Below are positions 8,594-15,336 of a DNA stretch of 64,000 nt, piece after piece; position 1 is the stretch's first letter, and each line of letters opens with the position of its first letter. The translations under genes and the position numbers were made by a program. The notes under the pieces were generated by a model. The model did no database searches, had not been told where the DNA came from, and was given only the letters and a program-made list of their open reading frames with translations. Origin of the DNA: Curtobacterium flaccumfaciens (GTDB taxonomy: Bacteria; Actinomycetota; Actinomycetes; Actinomycetales; Microbacteriaceae); contig NZ_SNVW01000004.1 in NCBI RefSeq assembly GCF_004361695.1, forward strand, positions 62,001-126,000, written 5' to 3'.

Positions 8594-9280
8594 ATGAGCC
8601 GCAACGGCGCCGAGGGCGTCGCCCCTGCCGGTGTCCGCGAGCTGGTCGTCTCGCTCGGGTGCCTGCCTGCCGTGGTCACCGACCGACACCTCACCGTGGT
8701 CACGTCGAACCCACTCGCCCAGGCGCTCACCGGGGCGTTCCGTCCCGGTGTGAACCTCGCCAGGTACGCGTTCCTCGGACCGTCGGGCGACGACGACGAC
8801 GTCGACGAGGACGAGGAAGAAGACGAAGACGAGGACGAGGACGAGGACGAGGACCGGGCAAACACGGACCGGGCAGACACGGACCGGACCGAACCGGACG
8901 GGACGGACGCGTACCGACCCGACACCGACGGGCGCGCCGCCGGGACCGGACGGCTGGACACGATCGCGCAGGTGGCCGCGATGCTCCGGGACTCCCTCGA
9001 GCAGCACGAGGAGGACGACGGCTTCCGCCGCCTCGTGGGAGAGCTGTCGTCGCAGAGCATCCTCTTCGCCCGCACGTGGGCACACGACCACCGCCGGCCG
9101 GCGCGCACCGGCGAGGTCCGCTTCGCCCCGGCGTCGGTCGGGCCGCTGTCGATGGCCTTCCAGGAGCTCCTCATCCCGGACGACTTCGCGCTCCGGTTGC
9201 TGCTCTGGCGACCCGCCGGCGCCCCGTCGTCGCACCGCGCGTTCGACCGACTGCGCACGACCGTCACCGCCGGAGACTGA
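8594..9280 (+). CDS. MmyB-type ligand-binding-domain protein without HTH, with acidic insert
   Basis: A 228-residue protein alignable to the C-terminal ligand domain of XRE/MmyB-like regulators (VTDRHLTVVTSNPLAQAL, LVGELSSQSILFARTWA, LLIPDDFALRLLLW), the PAS-like domain proposed to bind fatty acids. The N-terminal XRE helix-turn-helix of that family is absent. At about residues 64-85, where the family has a short loop, there is an almost uninterrupted run of Asp and Glu, followed by an Asp/Thr/Arg-rich repeat (NTDRADTDRTEPDGTD); both arise from short-period DNA repeats. The gene is convergent with a full-length member of the family at 9409-10242. It may act as a ligand sink or heterodimer partner of that regulator, which is an inference. 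Confidence 0.75.
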   Translation: MSRNGAEGVAPAGVRELVVSLGCLPAVVTDRHLTVVTSNPLAQALTGAFRPGVNLARYAFLGPSGDDDDVDEDEEEDEDEDEDEDEDRANTDRADTDRTEPDGTDAYRPDTDGRAAGTGRLDTIAQVAAMLRDSLEQHEEDDGFRRLVGELSSQSILFARTWAHDHRRPARTGEVRFAPASVGPLSMAFQELLIPDDFALRLLLWRPAGAPSSHRAFDRLRTTVTAGD

Positions 9281-9302
9281 CCACCCCCGGCCACGGCCCG
9301 GG

Positions 9303-9400
9303 GGCACCGACCCGACGGCACCCGTCCGACAGCACCCGTCCGACGGCACGGGCCCGACGGCACCCGTCCGACAGCACCCGTCCGGCGGCACCAGTCAGAC
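9303..9400. repeat. 14-bp tandem repeat, seven units
   Basis: Seven head-to-tail 14-bp units of consensus RGCACCCGTCCGAC fill the gap between the two convergent MmyB-domain genes. Units differ at one to four positions, so the array is old enough to have diverged but the period is exact. Confidence 0.85.
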
Positions 9401-9408
9401 GGAACCCC

Positions 9409-10242
9409 TCACCGCCCGACGGCGCCCGCACCGAGCGCGATCACCTCGGTCAGGTACGCGAGCACCGCCGCCCCGGGCGACCCCGGCGGCGCGTAGAGCA
9501 GGTTCACGGTCAGCCCGTCGTGTCCGGGGATCACGAGGTCCTCCCACTCGAACTCCATCGACCCGAACGGCTCCACGTGTTCGATGCAGGTGCCCGACGT
9601 GTAGACGTGCACGTCGTGCCGCGCCCACATGTCGGCGAAGGTCGCGTCCCCGATGGACAGGCGCCCGACCAGCTCCTGGATCCGCGGGTCGGTCGGGTCG
9701 GCGCGCCGCCGCAGCACCGCGACCATCTCCTGCGCCCGGCACCGCCAGTCCGGGTAGGCGTCTCGGTCGACCTCGGTGAACATCCGGAGCAGCCGGTTCG
9801 CGCCGACCTGCATGCTCGGGCTGAGGGCAGCCGCGAGGGGGTTGGAGGCGACCACGTCGAGCCGGTCGTCCACGACGAACGCGGGGATGTCGGACCGTCG
9901 TGCGAGCAGGCGCTGGATCGCGGGTTCGTCGGCGGCGTTGCGGCCCCGTCGTCGCGGACCGATGGGCGGTCGGGCGAGGCGGCGGAGGTACGCGACGGCG
10001 ACGTCGTCGAGCGCGAGCGCGCGGCCGAGGCAGACGATCACCTGGTCGGAGGGCTGGTGGTCTCGGCCCTGTTCGAGCCGCAGGTAGTACTCGGCGCTGA
10101 TGCCGGCGAGGGCGGCCACTTCCTCGCGGCGGAGCCCGCGCACGCGCCGGTTCGGTTCACGTGGGAGCCCGACGTCCTCGGGCTGGGTCAGGTCGCGCCG
10201 TGCGCGGAGGTACTCACCGACCAGGGAAGCGTGCGACGGCAT
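9409..10242 (-). CDS. XRE-family regulator with MmyB-like ligand-binding domain
   Basis: A 277-residue transcription factor. An XRE-type helix-turn-helix is at about residues 34-60 (GLRREEVAALAGISAEYYLRLEQG), followed by the MmyB-like ligand domain (VVDDRLDVVASNPLAAAL, YPDWRCRAQEMVAVLR, LVGRLSIGDATFADMWARHDV, DGLTVNLLYAPPGSP). Family members are mostly repressors of a neighbouring gene. An AAGGAG Shine-Dalgarno precedes ATG 10242. The gene opposite it encodes a stripped-down paralogue of its ligand domain. The target gene is not evident in the window. Confidence 0.9.
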   Translation of the reverse strand: MPSHASLVGEYLRARRDLTQPEDVGLPREPNRRVRGLRREEVAALAGISAEYYLRLEQGRDHQPSDQVIVCLGRALALDDVAVAYLRRLARPPIGPRRRGRNAADEPAIQRLLARRSDIPAFVVDDRLDVVASNPLAAALSPSMQVGANRLLRMFTEVDRDAYPDWRCRAQEMVAVLRRRADPTDPRIQELVGRLSIGDATFADMWARHDVHVYTSGTCIEHVEPFGSMEFEWEDLVIPGHDGLTVNLLYAPPGSPGAAVLAYLTEVIALGAGAVGR

Positions 10243-10420
10243 CTCGGCTCCTTCTCACCGGGGAACGAGGCCGGTCCCCGCTGGGAGGGGGCCGGACGCT
10301 CATCGTCCCGCCCCGGGGTGACGACCGAGACGAGCGCGGCGCGATCGGACAAGACCCCCTGCGCGATCCGGCAAGCACCCGAACCAACGATCACCCAGCA
10401 AACGAGCACCAGGCAAACGA

Positions 10421-10480
10421 GCCACCGACCCACCGACCCACCGACCCACCGAGCCACCCAGCCACCCAGCCACCGAGCCA
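10421..10480. repeat. Low-complexity 8-bp CCACCGAC-type microsatellite
   Basis: About seven degenerate copies of CCACCGAC/CCACCCAG in a row lie upstream of the XRE gene and just past the 3' end of the AraC-type gene. The rest of 10243-10491 shows no gene. Confidence 0.7.
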
Positions 10481-10491
10481 GGCAAGCCCCG

Positions 10492-11409
10492 CTAGGACCC
10501 GTCCCGCCCCCGCCCGGCCCGGTACTCCTGCGGCCCGACCCCGAACCGCACCCGGAACGCCCGACTGAAACTCGACGCGGAACCGAACCCGGCCCGCCGC
10601 CCGATGGCCTCGACCCCCACGTGGTCGAGCAGCTCCGGGTCGCGGAGCATCCCCGCCGCCCGCCGGAGCCGGGACTCGGCGATGAGGCGCCCGGGCCCGG
10701 CGTCCTCACCCTCGAACGCCTTCTGCAGTGTCCGCGGCGACACCTGCATCGCCCTCGCGACGGCTCCGACGGTGAGGCCGGGGTCGGTCGAGAACAGGTC
10801 GATGTGCCGCTTCGCCCGGATCCGGAGCGCGAGCGCCGCGGCGTCCGCCGGGACCTGCCGGACGGTCGCGTCGACGGCGAACCCGTTGGCGAGCGCGATG
10901 AGCGCCTGCCCGGCGGCCGCCTCGCTCGCCGCGTCCCGCCCGTCCCCGAGGTCCGACCGGAGCACGCTCGTCGCCACCGACGCGATCATCACGGGGACGC
11001 CGGAGGTCAGGGGGAACACACCGTCGGTGAGGTCGTCGAGCTCGTTGCCGCTGAGGTGCAGCGCGCTCCGCTCCATCCGCACCGACACCGCCACGAACCC
11101 GGGCGTCACCCCGAACTCGTGGATGCGCTGCATGCGGTCCACGCTCAGCGTGCCGGCCGTGTTGACGGTCTCGCTCGACGACCGCCGCACGGTGATGGCG
11201 CCGGAGGCGATGAACGCCCAGACCACGGCGTCGCCCGGGTCGACGTAGGCGTACTCGTCCGGGTCCGACGCGGTGGGTGCGCGGGTGCGGGTGACGGTCA
11301 CCGGGCCGATCCGGCGGCTCTCGACGACGGCGACGCTGCGGCCGGGGAACCGGCCGTCCTCACGACGCGCGAAGGGCAGGTACACGCTGGTCCTCCCCTC
11401 CCGGGTCAC
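10492..11409 (-). CDS. AraC-family transcriptional regulator
   Basis: A 305-residue regulator with an N-terminal AraC-binding-domain-like region (ESRRIGPVTVTRTRA..., AVVWAFIASGAITVRR) and a C-terminal double HTH: LTVGAVARAMQVSPRTLQKAFE at about 210-232 and VGVEAIGRRAGFGSASSFSRAFRVRFGVGPQEYR near the end, the standard AraC/XylS signature. Two starts are credible. GTG 11409 lies seven bases after TAGGCT, the leaderless pattern; GTG 11385 follows a very strong GGGAGGGGAGG Shine-Dalgarno. It sits just past the end of the amidohydrolase/DUF1097 arm on the same strand, so it might regulate that catabolic locus, but its target is not shown. Confidence 0.88.
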   Translation of the reverse strand: MTREGRTSVYLPFARREDGRFPGRSVAVVESRRIGPVTVTRTRAPTASDPDEYAYVDPGDAVVWAFIASGAITVRRSSSETVNTAGTLSVDRMQRIHEFGVTPGFVAVSVRMERSALHLSGNELDDLTDGVFPLTSGVPVMIASVATSVLRSDLGDGRDAASEAAAGQALIALANGFAVDATVRQVPADAAALALRIRAKRHIDLFSTDPGLTVGAVARAMQVSPRTLQKAFEGEDAGPGRLIAESRLRRAAGMLRDPELLDHVGVEAIGRRAGFGSASSFSRAFRVRFGVGPQEYRAGRGRDGS

Positions 11410-11478
11410 TGTCCAGAGCCTATTGCCCGGCGTCCTCCGCGGGGTGCGTCGATCGACCCGTCCCGACGGCGGCCCCGC

Positions 11479-12105
11479 CTACACGCGGCTCGTCTCCGGT
11501 TCGGCCGGGAGGCGCGTGGCGGCCCGTTCGGCGTCGCTCGCGTCCGCCTCGTGGCCGGTGCCGACCCCGGCTCCTGGTCCGGTCGCGTCGGCGGCCGACG
11601 TCCGGCGCGGGAACGTCCACCGGCGGGACAGGTACGCGAACACCGGTCCGGCGGCGTTCATCACGACCACGGAGACCCACGCGGCCCAGAGGTTGCCCGG
11701 TGCGAACCCGAAGCCGCCGAAGTAGGTGGCGAAGAACGACGCGAAGCCGAGGAACATCCCGGGGACGAGCGCGAAGGCCCGGACCCGGCCGGTGAACATC
11801 AGCGCGGAGTTGAACACGAGGATGACGACGCCGAGCACGACGTTCTTCGCGAGCTGCCCCTCGCCGAGCACGGTGCCGAGCTGCTGGTCGACGAGGACGA
11901 TGACGAGCGCGAACGCCGAGCCGATCGGCATCGTCGCCCACAGGCGGGTGGCGTTCCGCAGGGTCGGCTTCGCGCCGAGCAGGAACATCGCCGCCCAGCT
12001 GATGAAGATCGCCCAGGTGGGCAGGTTCAGGGCGGTGCCGCCGATGAACGCCGTGGCGCCGGCGAGCACGGAGGCGACGATCTCGTGGGGGATCCGTTCA
12101 CGCAT
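11479..12105 (-). CDS. DUF1097 family membrane protein
   Basis: A 208-residue protein with five or six hydrophobic helices over residues 1-165 (IVASVLAGATAFIGGTALNL, AIFISWAAMFLLGAK, AFALVIVLVDQQLG, LGVVILVFNSALMF, FALVPGMFLGFASFFATYFGGF, LWAAWVSVVVMNAAGPVFAYL) and a hydrophilic Ala/Glu/Thr-rich tail. The pattern fits DUF1097 (YcdZ-like) inner membrane proteins, whose function is not established. Its ATG overlaps the end of the amidohydrolase gene by 8 bases, so the two form an operon; a role in uptake or export of the amidohydrolase substrate is plausible but inferred. Confidence 0.8.
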   Translation of the reverse strand: MRERIPHEIVASVLAGATAFIGGTALNLPTWAIFISWAAMFLLGAKPTLRNATRLWATMPIGSAFALVIVLVDQQLGTVLGEGQLAKNVVLGVVILVFNSALMFTGRVRAFALVPGMFLGFASFFATYFGGFGFAPGNLWAAWVSVVVMNAAGPVFAYLSRRWTFPRRTSAADATGPGAGVGTGHEADASDAERAATRLPAEPETSRV

Positions 12106-13393
12106 GGCTGAACTCCTCGATCGGGGTGGTGCTGCGGGTGAGAGTGGTGGTGCGGACCGTGCGCGCGACGATGCGGCCACGCTTGACGACGAGGTTCCGG
12201 TCCGGCCGGTCGAGCAGGACGCCGGACGGGTCGGTGGTGGACAGCACGACGAGGTCGGCGTCGGCGCCGGGGCGGATCCCGTACCGGTCGGCGATCCCGA
12301 CCACGCGGGCGGCTCCGGTGGTGGCCATCGCGAGCACACGAGCGAGGTCGTCGGGCCCGGACAGGTGCCCGACCTGTGCGAGCAGCAGCCCGACGTCGAG
12401 CAGGTCCGCGTTGCCGAAGGGCGTGAACGCGTTCCGGACGTTGTTCGACGAGTACGCGGCGGTGACCCCGGCGGCCCAGAGCTCGCGGACCGGCACGACG
12501 CCGCGGCGGACGTCGGCGTCGTCGTTCCGTCCGCCGAGGTGCAGGTCGGTCGCCGGCAGCGGGACGACCGCGACGTCGGCGGCGGCGAGCCGGGCGAAGA
12601 GCGCGGCGCGGTCGGCCGACGACATGCTCGCGACGGAGGTCACGTGTCCGAGGGCGACCCGGCCCTGCAGTCCCCGGGCCGTGACGGCGTCGGCGACGTG
12701 CCCGGCGAGCGCGAACCGCGGGTCGGCGGTGTCGTCGGCGAAGTCGGCGTGCATGTCCGCGGGGACGTCGAACTCCTCGGCGAGGTCGAGGACGGTCTCG
12801 ACGTGGGCGTGGCAGTCGGCGAGCGAGACCTCGTTGTAGGTGCAGGCGCCGATGACGTCGGCGCCGATGGTGAGTGCTTCGCGGAGGAGTTCGAGGGTCC
12901 CCGGCGCCTTCAGGATGCCCTCCTGCGGGAACGCCACGATCTGCAGGTCGAGCACGTCCCGGTACTCGTCGCGGAGCCCGGTCAGGACCTCGACCCCGAG
13001 GAGTCCGACGATCGGGTCGACGTCCGGGTGGGCGCGGACGAGCGTGGTGCCGTTCGTCACGGCCTGGTCGAGCAGGGCACGGGCCCGGTCGCGGACGCCG
13101 TCGTGGGTGAACCCGCGCTTGAGTTCACCGGTGACCGCGATGGCGCCGGCGAGCGTGCCGTCCGGGTTCGGACGCTCCCGGTCGAGCAGGGCCTTGTCGA
13201 CGTGCAGGTGCGCCTCGACGAGCCCGGGCACGACGACGCGTCCGGCGCAGTCGACGACCTCCACCCCGTCGGGTGCCTCGGCGCGTGGCACGGAGTCGCT
13301 CGGCGAGACGGTCGCGACCACCCCGCCGGCCACGACGACGTCCACGAGCGCGGGCTCGTCCACGAGTCGGGCGTTCCGGAGGACCAGGTCCAT
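12098..13393 (-). CDS. Cytosine-deaminase-like amidohydrolase
   Basis: A 431-residue metal-dependent hydrolase of the amidohydrolase superfamily, closest in motif order to cytosine deaminase/AtzC-like enzymes. Visible are EAHLHVDK (first HxH), MHADFADDTADPRFAL where cytosine deaminase has HCDEIDDEQ, LGHVTSVASM, LPATDLHLGGRND and the late FTPFGNADLLDVGLLL. The catalytic Glu of E. coli CodA appears as Phe and the late metal-binding Asp as Asn (SSNNV), so substrate or mechanism may differ from simple cytosine deamination. ATG 13393 follows AGGAAGGGG. It is divergent from the GntR regulator and leads an operon with the DUF1097 gene, opposite two amidases, suggesting stepwise breakdown of a cyclic amide or N-heterocycle. 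Confidence 0.82.
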   Translation of the reverse strand: MDLVLRNARLVDEPALVDVVVAGGVVATVSPSDSVPRAEAPDGVEVVDCAGRVVVPGLVEAHLHVDKALLDRERPNPDGTLAGAIAVTGELKRGFTHDGVRDRARALLDQAVTNGTTLVRAHPDVDPIVGLLGVEVLTGLRDEYRDVLDLQIVAFPQEGILKAPGTLELLREALTIGADVIGACTYNEVSLADCHAHVETVLDLAEEFDVPADMHADFADDTADPRFALAGHVADAVTARGLQGRVALGHVTSVASMSSADRAALFARLAAADVAVVPLPATDLHLGGRNDDADVRRGVVPVRELWAAGVTAAYSSNNVRNAFTPFGNADLLDVGLLLAQVGHLSGPDDLARVLAMATTGAARVVGIADRYGIRPGADADLVVLSTTDPSGVLLDRPDRNLVVKRGRIVARTVRTTTLTRSTTPIEEFSHA

Positions 13394-13488
13394 GTCGACC
13401 CCTTCCTGATCGTTGCGGGTTGACCCGGACCACCCTCCGCCCCTCGTGTTTCGGGCTGCGCCGCCCCGTGTGACAGCCGTGTAAAAGA

Positions 13489-13499
13489 TGGTCGTACCA
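13489..13499. promoter_or_regulatory. Perfect TGGT-CGT-ACCA inverted repeat, candidate GntR/FadR-type operator
   Basis: The site has the shape of FadR-subfamily operators (TGGT-N3-ACCA) and lies between the amidohydrolase and the GntR gene, just upstream of the expected -35 of the GntR promoter. ACCAA recurs at 13496-13500, 13504-13508 and 13513-13517. It is well placed to control both arms. Confidence 0.6.
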
Positions 13500-13524
13500 A
13501 TGAACCAAGCGGACCAACGCGCCC

Positions 13525-13530
13525 TAGGGT
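13525..13530 (+). promoter_or_regulatory. -10 element, leaderless start of the GntR gene
   Basis: TAGGGT ends seven bases before ATG 13538, with no Shine-Dalgarno, so the regulator mRNA is probably leaderless. Confidence 0.55.
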
Positions 13531-13537
13531 TCTGCAC

Positions 13538-14245
13538 ATGGAACGCGGACGCACCCTCCACCGGGGACGGACCCTCAGCGCGGCCACCGCCGCACACCTG
13601 GGACGCCTGGTGCTCGACGAGCTGTCCCCGGGCGACAAGCTGCCACCCGAGCGCACCCTCGCCGAGGACCTCGCCGTCTCGCGGACGACCGTCCGCGAGG
13701 CCCTGCAGGAACTCGAGCGCCGCCGACTCGTCTCGCGCACCCCCGGCCGTGGCACCGTCGTGCTGCCGCGGTCGGTCGAGGCCGCCCAGGTCCTCGGGCT
13801 GATCGACGGAGACCGGTCCGAGCGGGACCCGTCCGAGACGGAGCACGTGTCGGAGTTCCGAGCCCTCGTCGAACCGCAGATCGCCGCGCTCGCCGCCCGC
13901 CGCGCCGACGAGTCCGACCTCCTGCAGCTCGAGGGCGTCCTCGCGTCGACGCACGCCGGCCTCAGTCCCGCCGAGTCCCTCGCGCAGGACGTCGCCTTCC
14001 ACGTGCAGGTCGCCCGGGCCTCCGGCAACCCGCTGTTCGTGTCGCTCTGCGAGCTCAGCAGCGGCTGGGTCGAGGACGTCCGCGCGAAGTCGCACAGCAC
14101 GAGCCGGGGGCGCCGCTCCTCGTTCGAGTGGCACCAGCGCATCCACGACGCGATCCGCCGGCACGACGAGGCCGCCGCCCGGCAGGCGATGGCGGACCAC
14201 CTGACCGACGTCGCCCACCTGGTCGAGAGGACCCACCACCCGTGA
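13538..14245 (+). CDS. GntR-family regulator, FadR subfamily (FCD domain)
   Basis: A 235-residue regulator with a winged HTH at about residues 15-75 (LSPGDKLPPERTLAEDLAVSRTTVREALQELERRRLVSRTPGRGTVV) and an all-helical FCD domain after it (EFRALVEPQIAALAARRA, VAFHVQVARASGNPLF, HQRIHDAIRRHDEAAARQAMADHL). The His/Asp residues of the FCD metal/ligand site are present. FadR-type proteins are usually ligand-released repressors of adjacent catabolic genes. It overlaps the following amidase by 4 bases (GTGA), so it is co-transcribed with it and probably autoregulated through the operator at 13489-13499. Confidence 0.93.
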   Translation: MERGRTLHRGRTLSAATAAHLGRLVLDELSPGDKLPPERTLAEDLAVSRTTVREALQELERRRLVSRTPGRGTVVLPRSVEAAQVLGLIDGDRSERDPSETEHVSEFRALVEPQIAALAARRADESDLLQLEGVLASTHAGLSPAESLAQDVAFHVQVARASGNPLFVSLCELSSGWVEDVRAKSHSTSRGRRSSFEWHQRIHDAIRRHDEAAARQAMADHLTDVAHLVERTHHP

Positions 14246-15336
14246 CCGCAGCAGCACCCGTGACCCCGCTCCAGCCCGGCACCGGACCGATCCGCGCCGA
14301 GCACTACCTCCCCGTCGACGCCGAGCGTGTGGCCTGGGGGCGGCTGCCGAACGGCGACTCCCGACCGGCCCTCACCGTGCCGGCGGGCACCGAGGTGACG
14401 ATCGACACGGTCAGCCACGAGGGGATCCTCCCCGACCAGGGCAGCGACCCGCTGGCGTTCTTCGCCCGGCACGGCGTGGCGCCGGAGTCCGTGCTCGAGG
14501 ACGCCGTGGCGGTCACCCGGACCGGCCGCCGCGACCCGGAGCACGACGGGCCGCACGTCGTCTCCGGGCCGATCGCGATCGAGGGCGCCGAGCCGGGCGA
14601 CGTACTCACCATGACCGTCGTGGAGACGCTCCCCCGCGTGCCGTACGGCGTGGTGTCGAACCGGCACGGCCGCGGCGCCCTGCACGGCGAGTACCCGGTC
14701 GACGGCCGCACCGTGAGCGTCTTCGCCGACGTCGTCACCGACGACGACGGCACCTGGGGGCGGATCCCCCTCACGTCGGCGCGGGAGCGCTTCGCCCGGT
14801 TCCCGCTCGCCCCGTTCCTCGGCATCATGGGCGTCGCGACCCCCGGCGACCGGTTGCACTCGGTCCCGCCCGGCCGCCACGGCGGCAACATCGACGTGAA
14901 CCTGCTGCAGGTCGGCGCGCAGCTGCACCTCCCGGTCCTCGTGCCGGGTGCGCTCGCGTACGTCGGCGACCCGCACTTCGCCCAGGGTGACGGCGAGGTC
15001 GCGCTCACCGCCATGGAGGCCTCCCTCCGCGCGACCGTCCGCTTCGACCTCACGCCGGCCGGCGAGGCGGCGACGCAGTTCGGCGACCTCGTGTGGCCGC
15101 TCGTCGAGACGCACGAGTACCTCGTGCCGACCGGTCTCGACCCAGACCTCGACGAGGCCGTGCGGGCCTGCGTCCGGCACGCCGTCGCGATCCTCGGCGC
15201 GCGCCACGGCATGGAGCCGCACCTGGCGTACGCCTACCTCAGCGCCGCCACCGACTTCAACATCTCGCAGGTGGTCGACCTCGTGACCGGAGCCCACGCC
15301 CGCATCCGCAAGAGCGACTTCGAAGGAGCCCGATGA
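14242..15336 (+). CDS. Acetamidase/formamidase family protein
   Basis: A 364-residue cytoplasmic amidase of the FmdA/AmdA family, which hydrolyses formamide, acetamide or similar small amides to the acid and ammonia. The hallmark stretch GRHGGNIDVNLLQ...LPVLVPGALAYVGDPHFAQGDGEVALTAMEA lies at about residues 212-258, and EPGDVLTM and NRHGRGALHG match other family motifs. The GTG start overlaps the GntR stop and the stop overlaps the next gene (ATGA), so gntR-amidase-amidase are one transcript. In this context it may release ammonia from the last small amide of the pathway; the true substrate is unknown. Confidence 0.88.
   Translation: MTAAAPVTPLQPGTGPIRAEHYLPVDAERVAWGRLPNGDSRPALTVPAGTEVTIDTVSHEGILPDQGSDPLAFFARHGVAPESVLEDAVAVTRTGRRDPEHDGPHVVSGPIAIEGAEPGDVLTMTVVETLPRVPYGVVSNRHGRGALHGEYPVDGRTVSVFADVVTDDDGTWGRIPLTSARERFARFPLAPFLGIMGVATPGDRLHSVPPGRHGGNIDVNLLQVGAQLHLPVLVPGALAYVGDPHFAQGDGEVALTAMEASLRATVRFDLTPAGEAATQFGDLVWPLVETHEYLVPTGLDPDLDEAVRACVRHAVAILGARHGMEPHLAYAYLSAATDFNISQVVDLVTGAHARIRKSDFEGAR

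Noticed and set aside
10421-10480. CCACCGAC microsatellite as regulator binding sites
   Set aside because: Units are degenerate and composition-driven, with no symmetry and no fixed relation to a promoter.
8323-12111. A 1262-codon plus-strand open frame
   Set aside because: Its translation is Arg/Pro/Gly-rich without conserved motifs and it crosses three well-supported genes on either strand.
13394-14257. Upstream extension of the amidohydrolase frame
   Set aside because: The extra 288 codons are antisense to the GntR gene and have no family motif; ATG 13393 has a strong Shine-Dalgarno.
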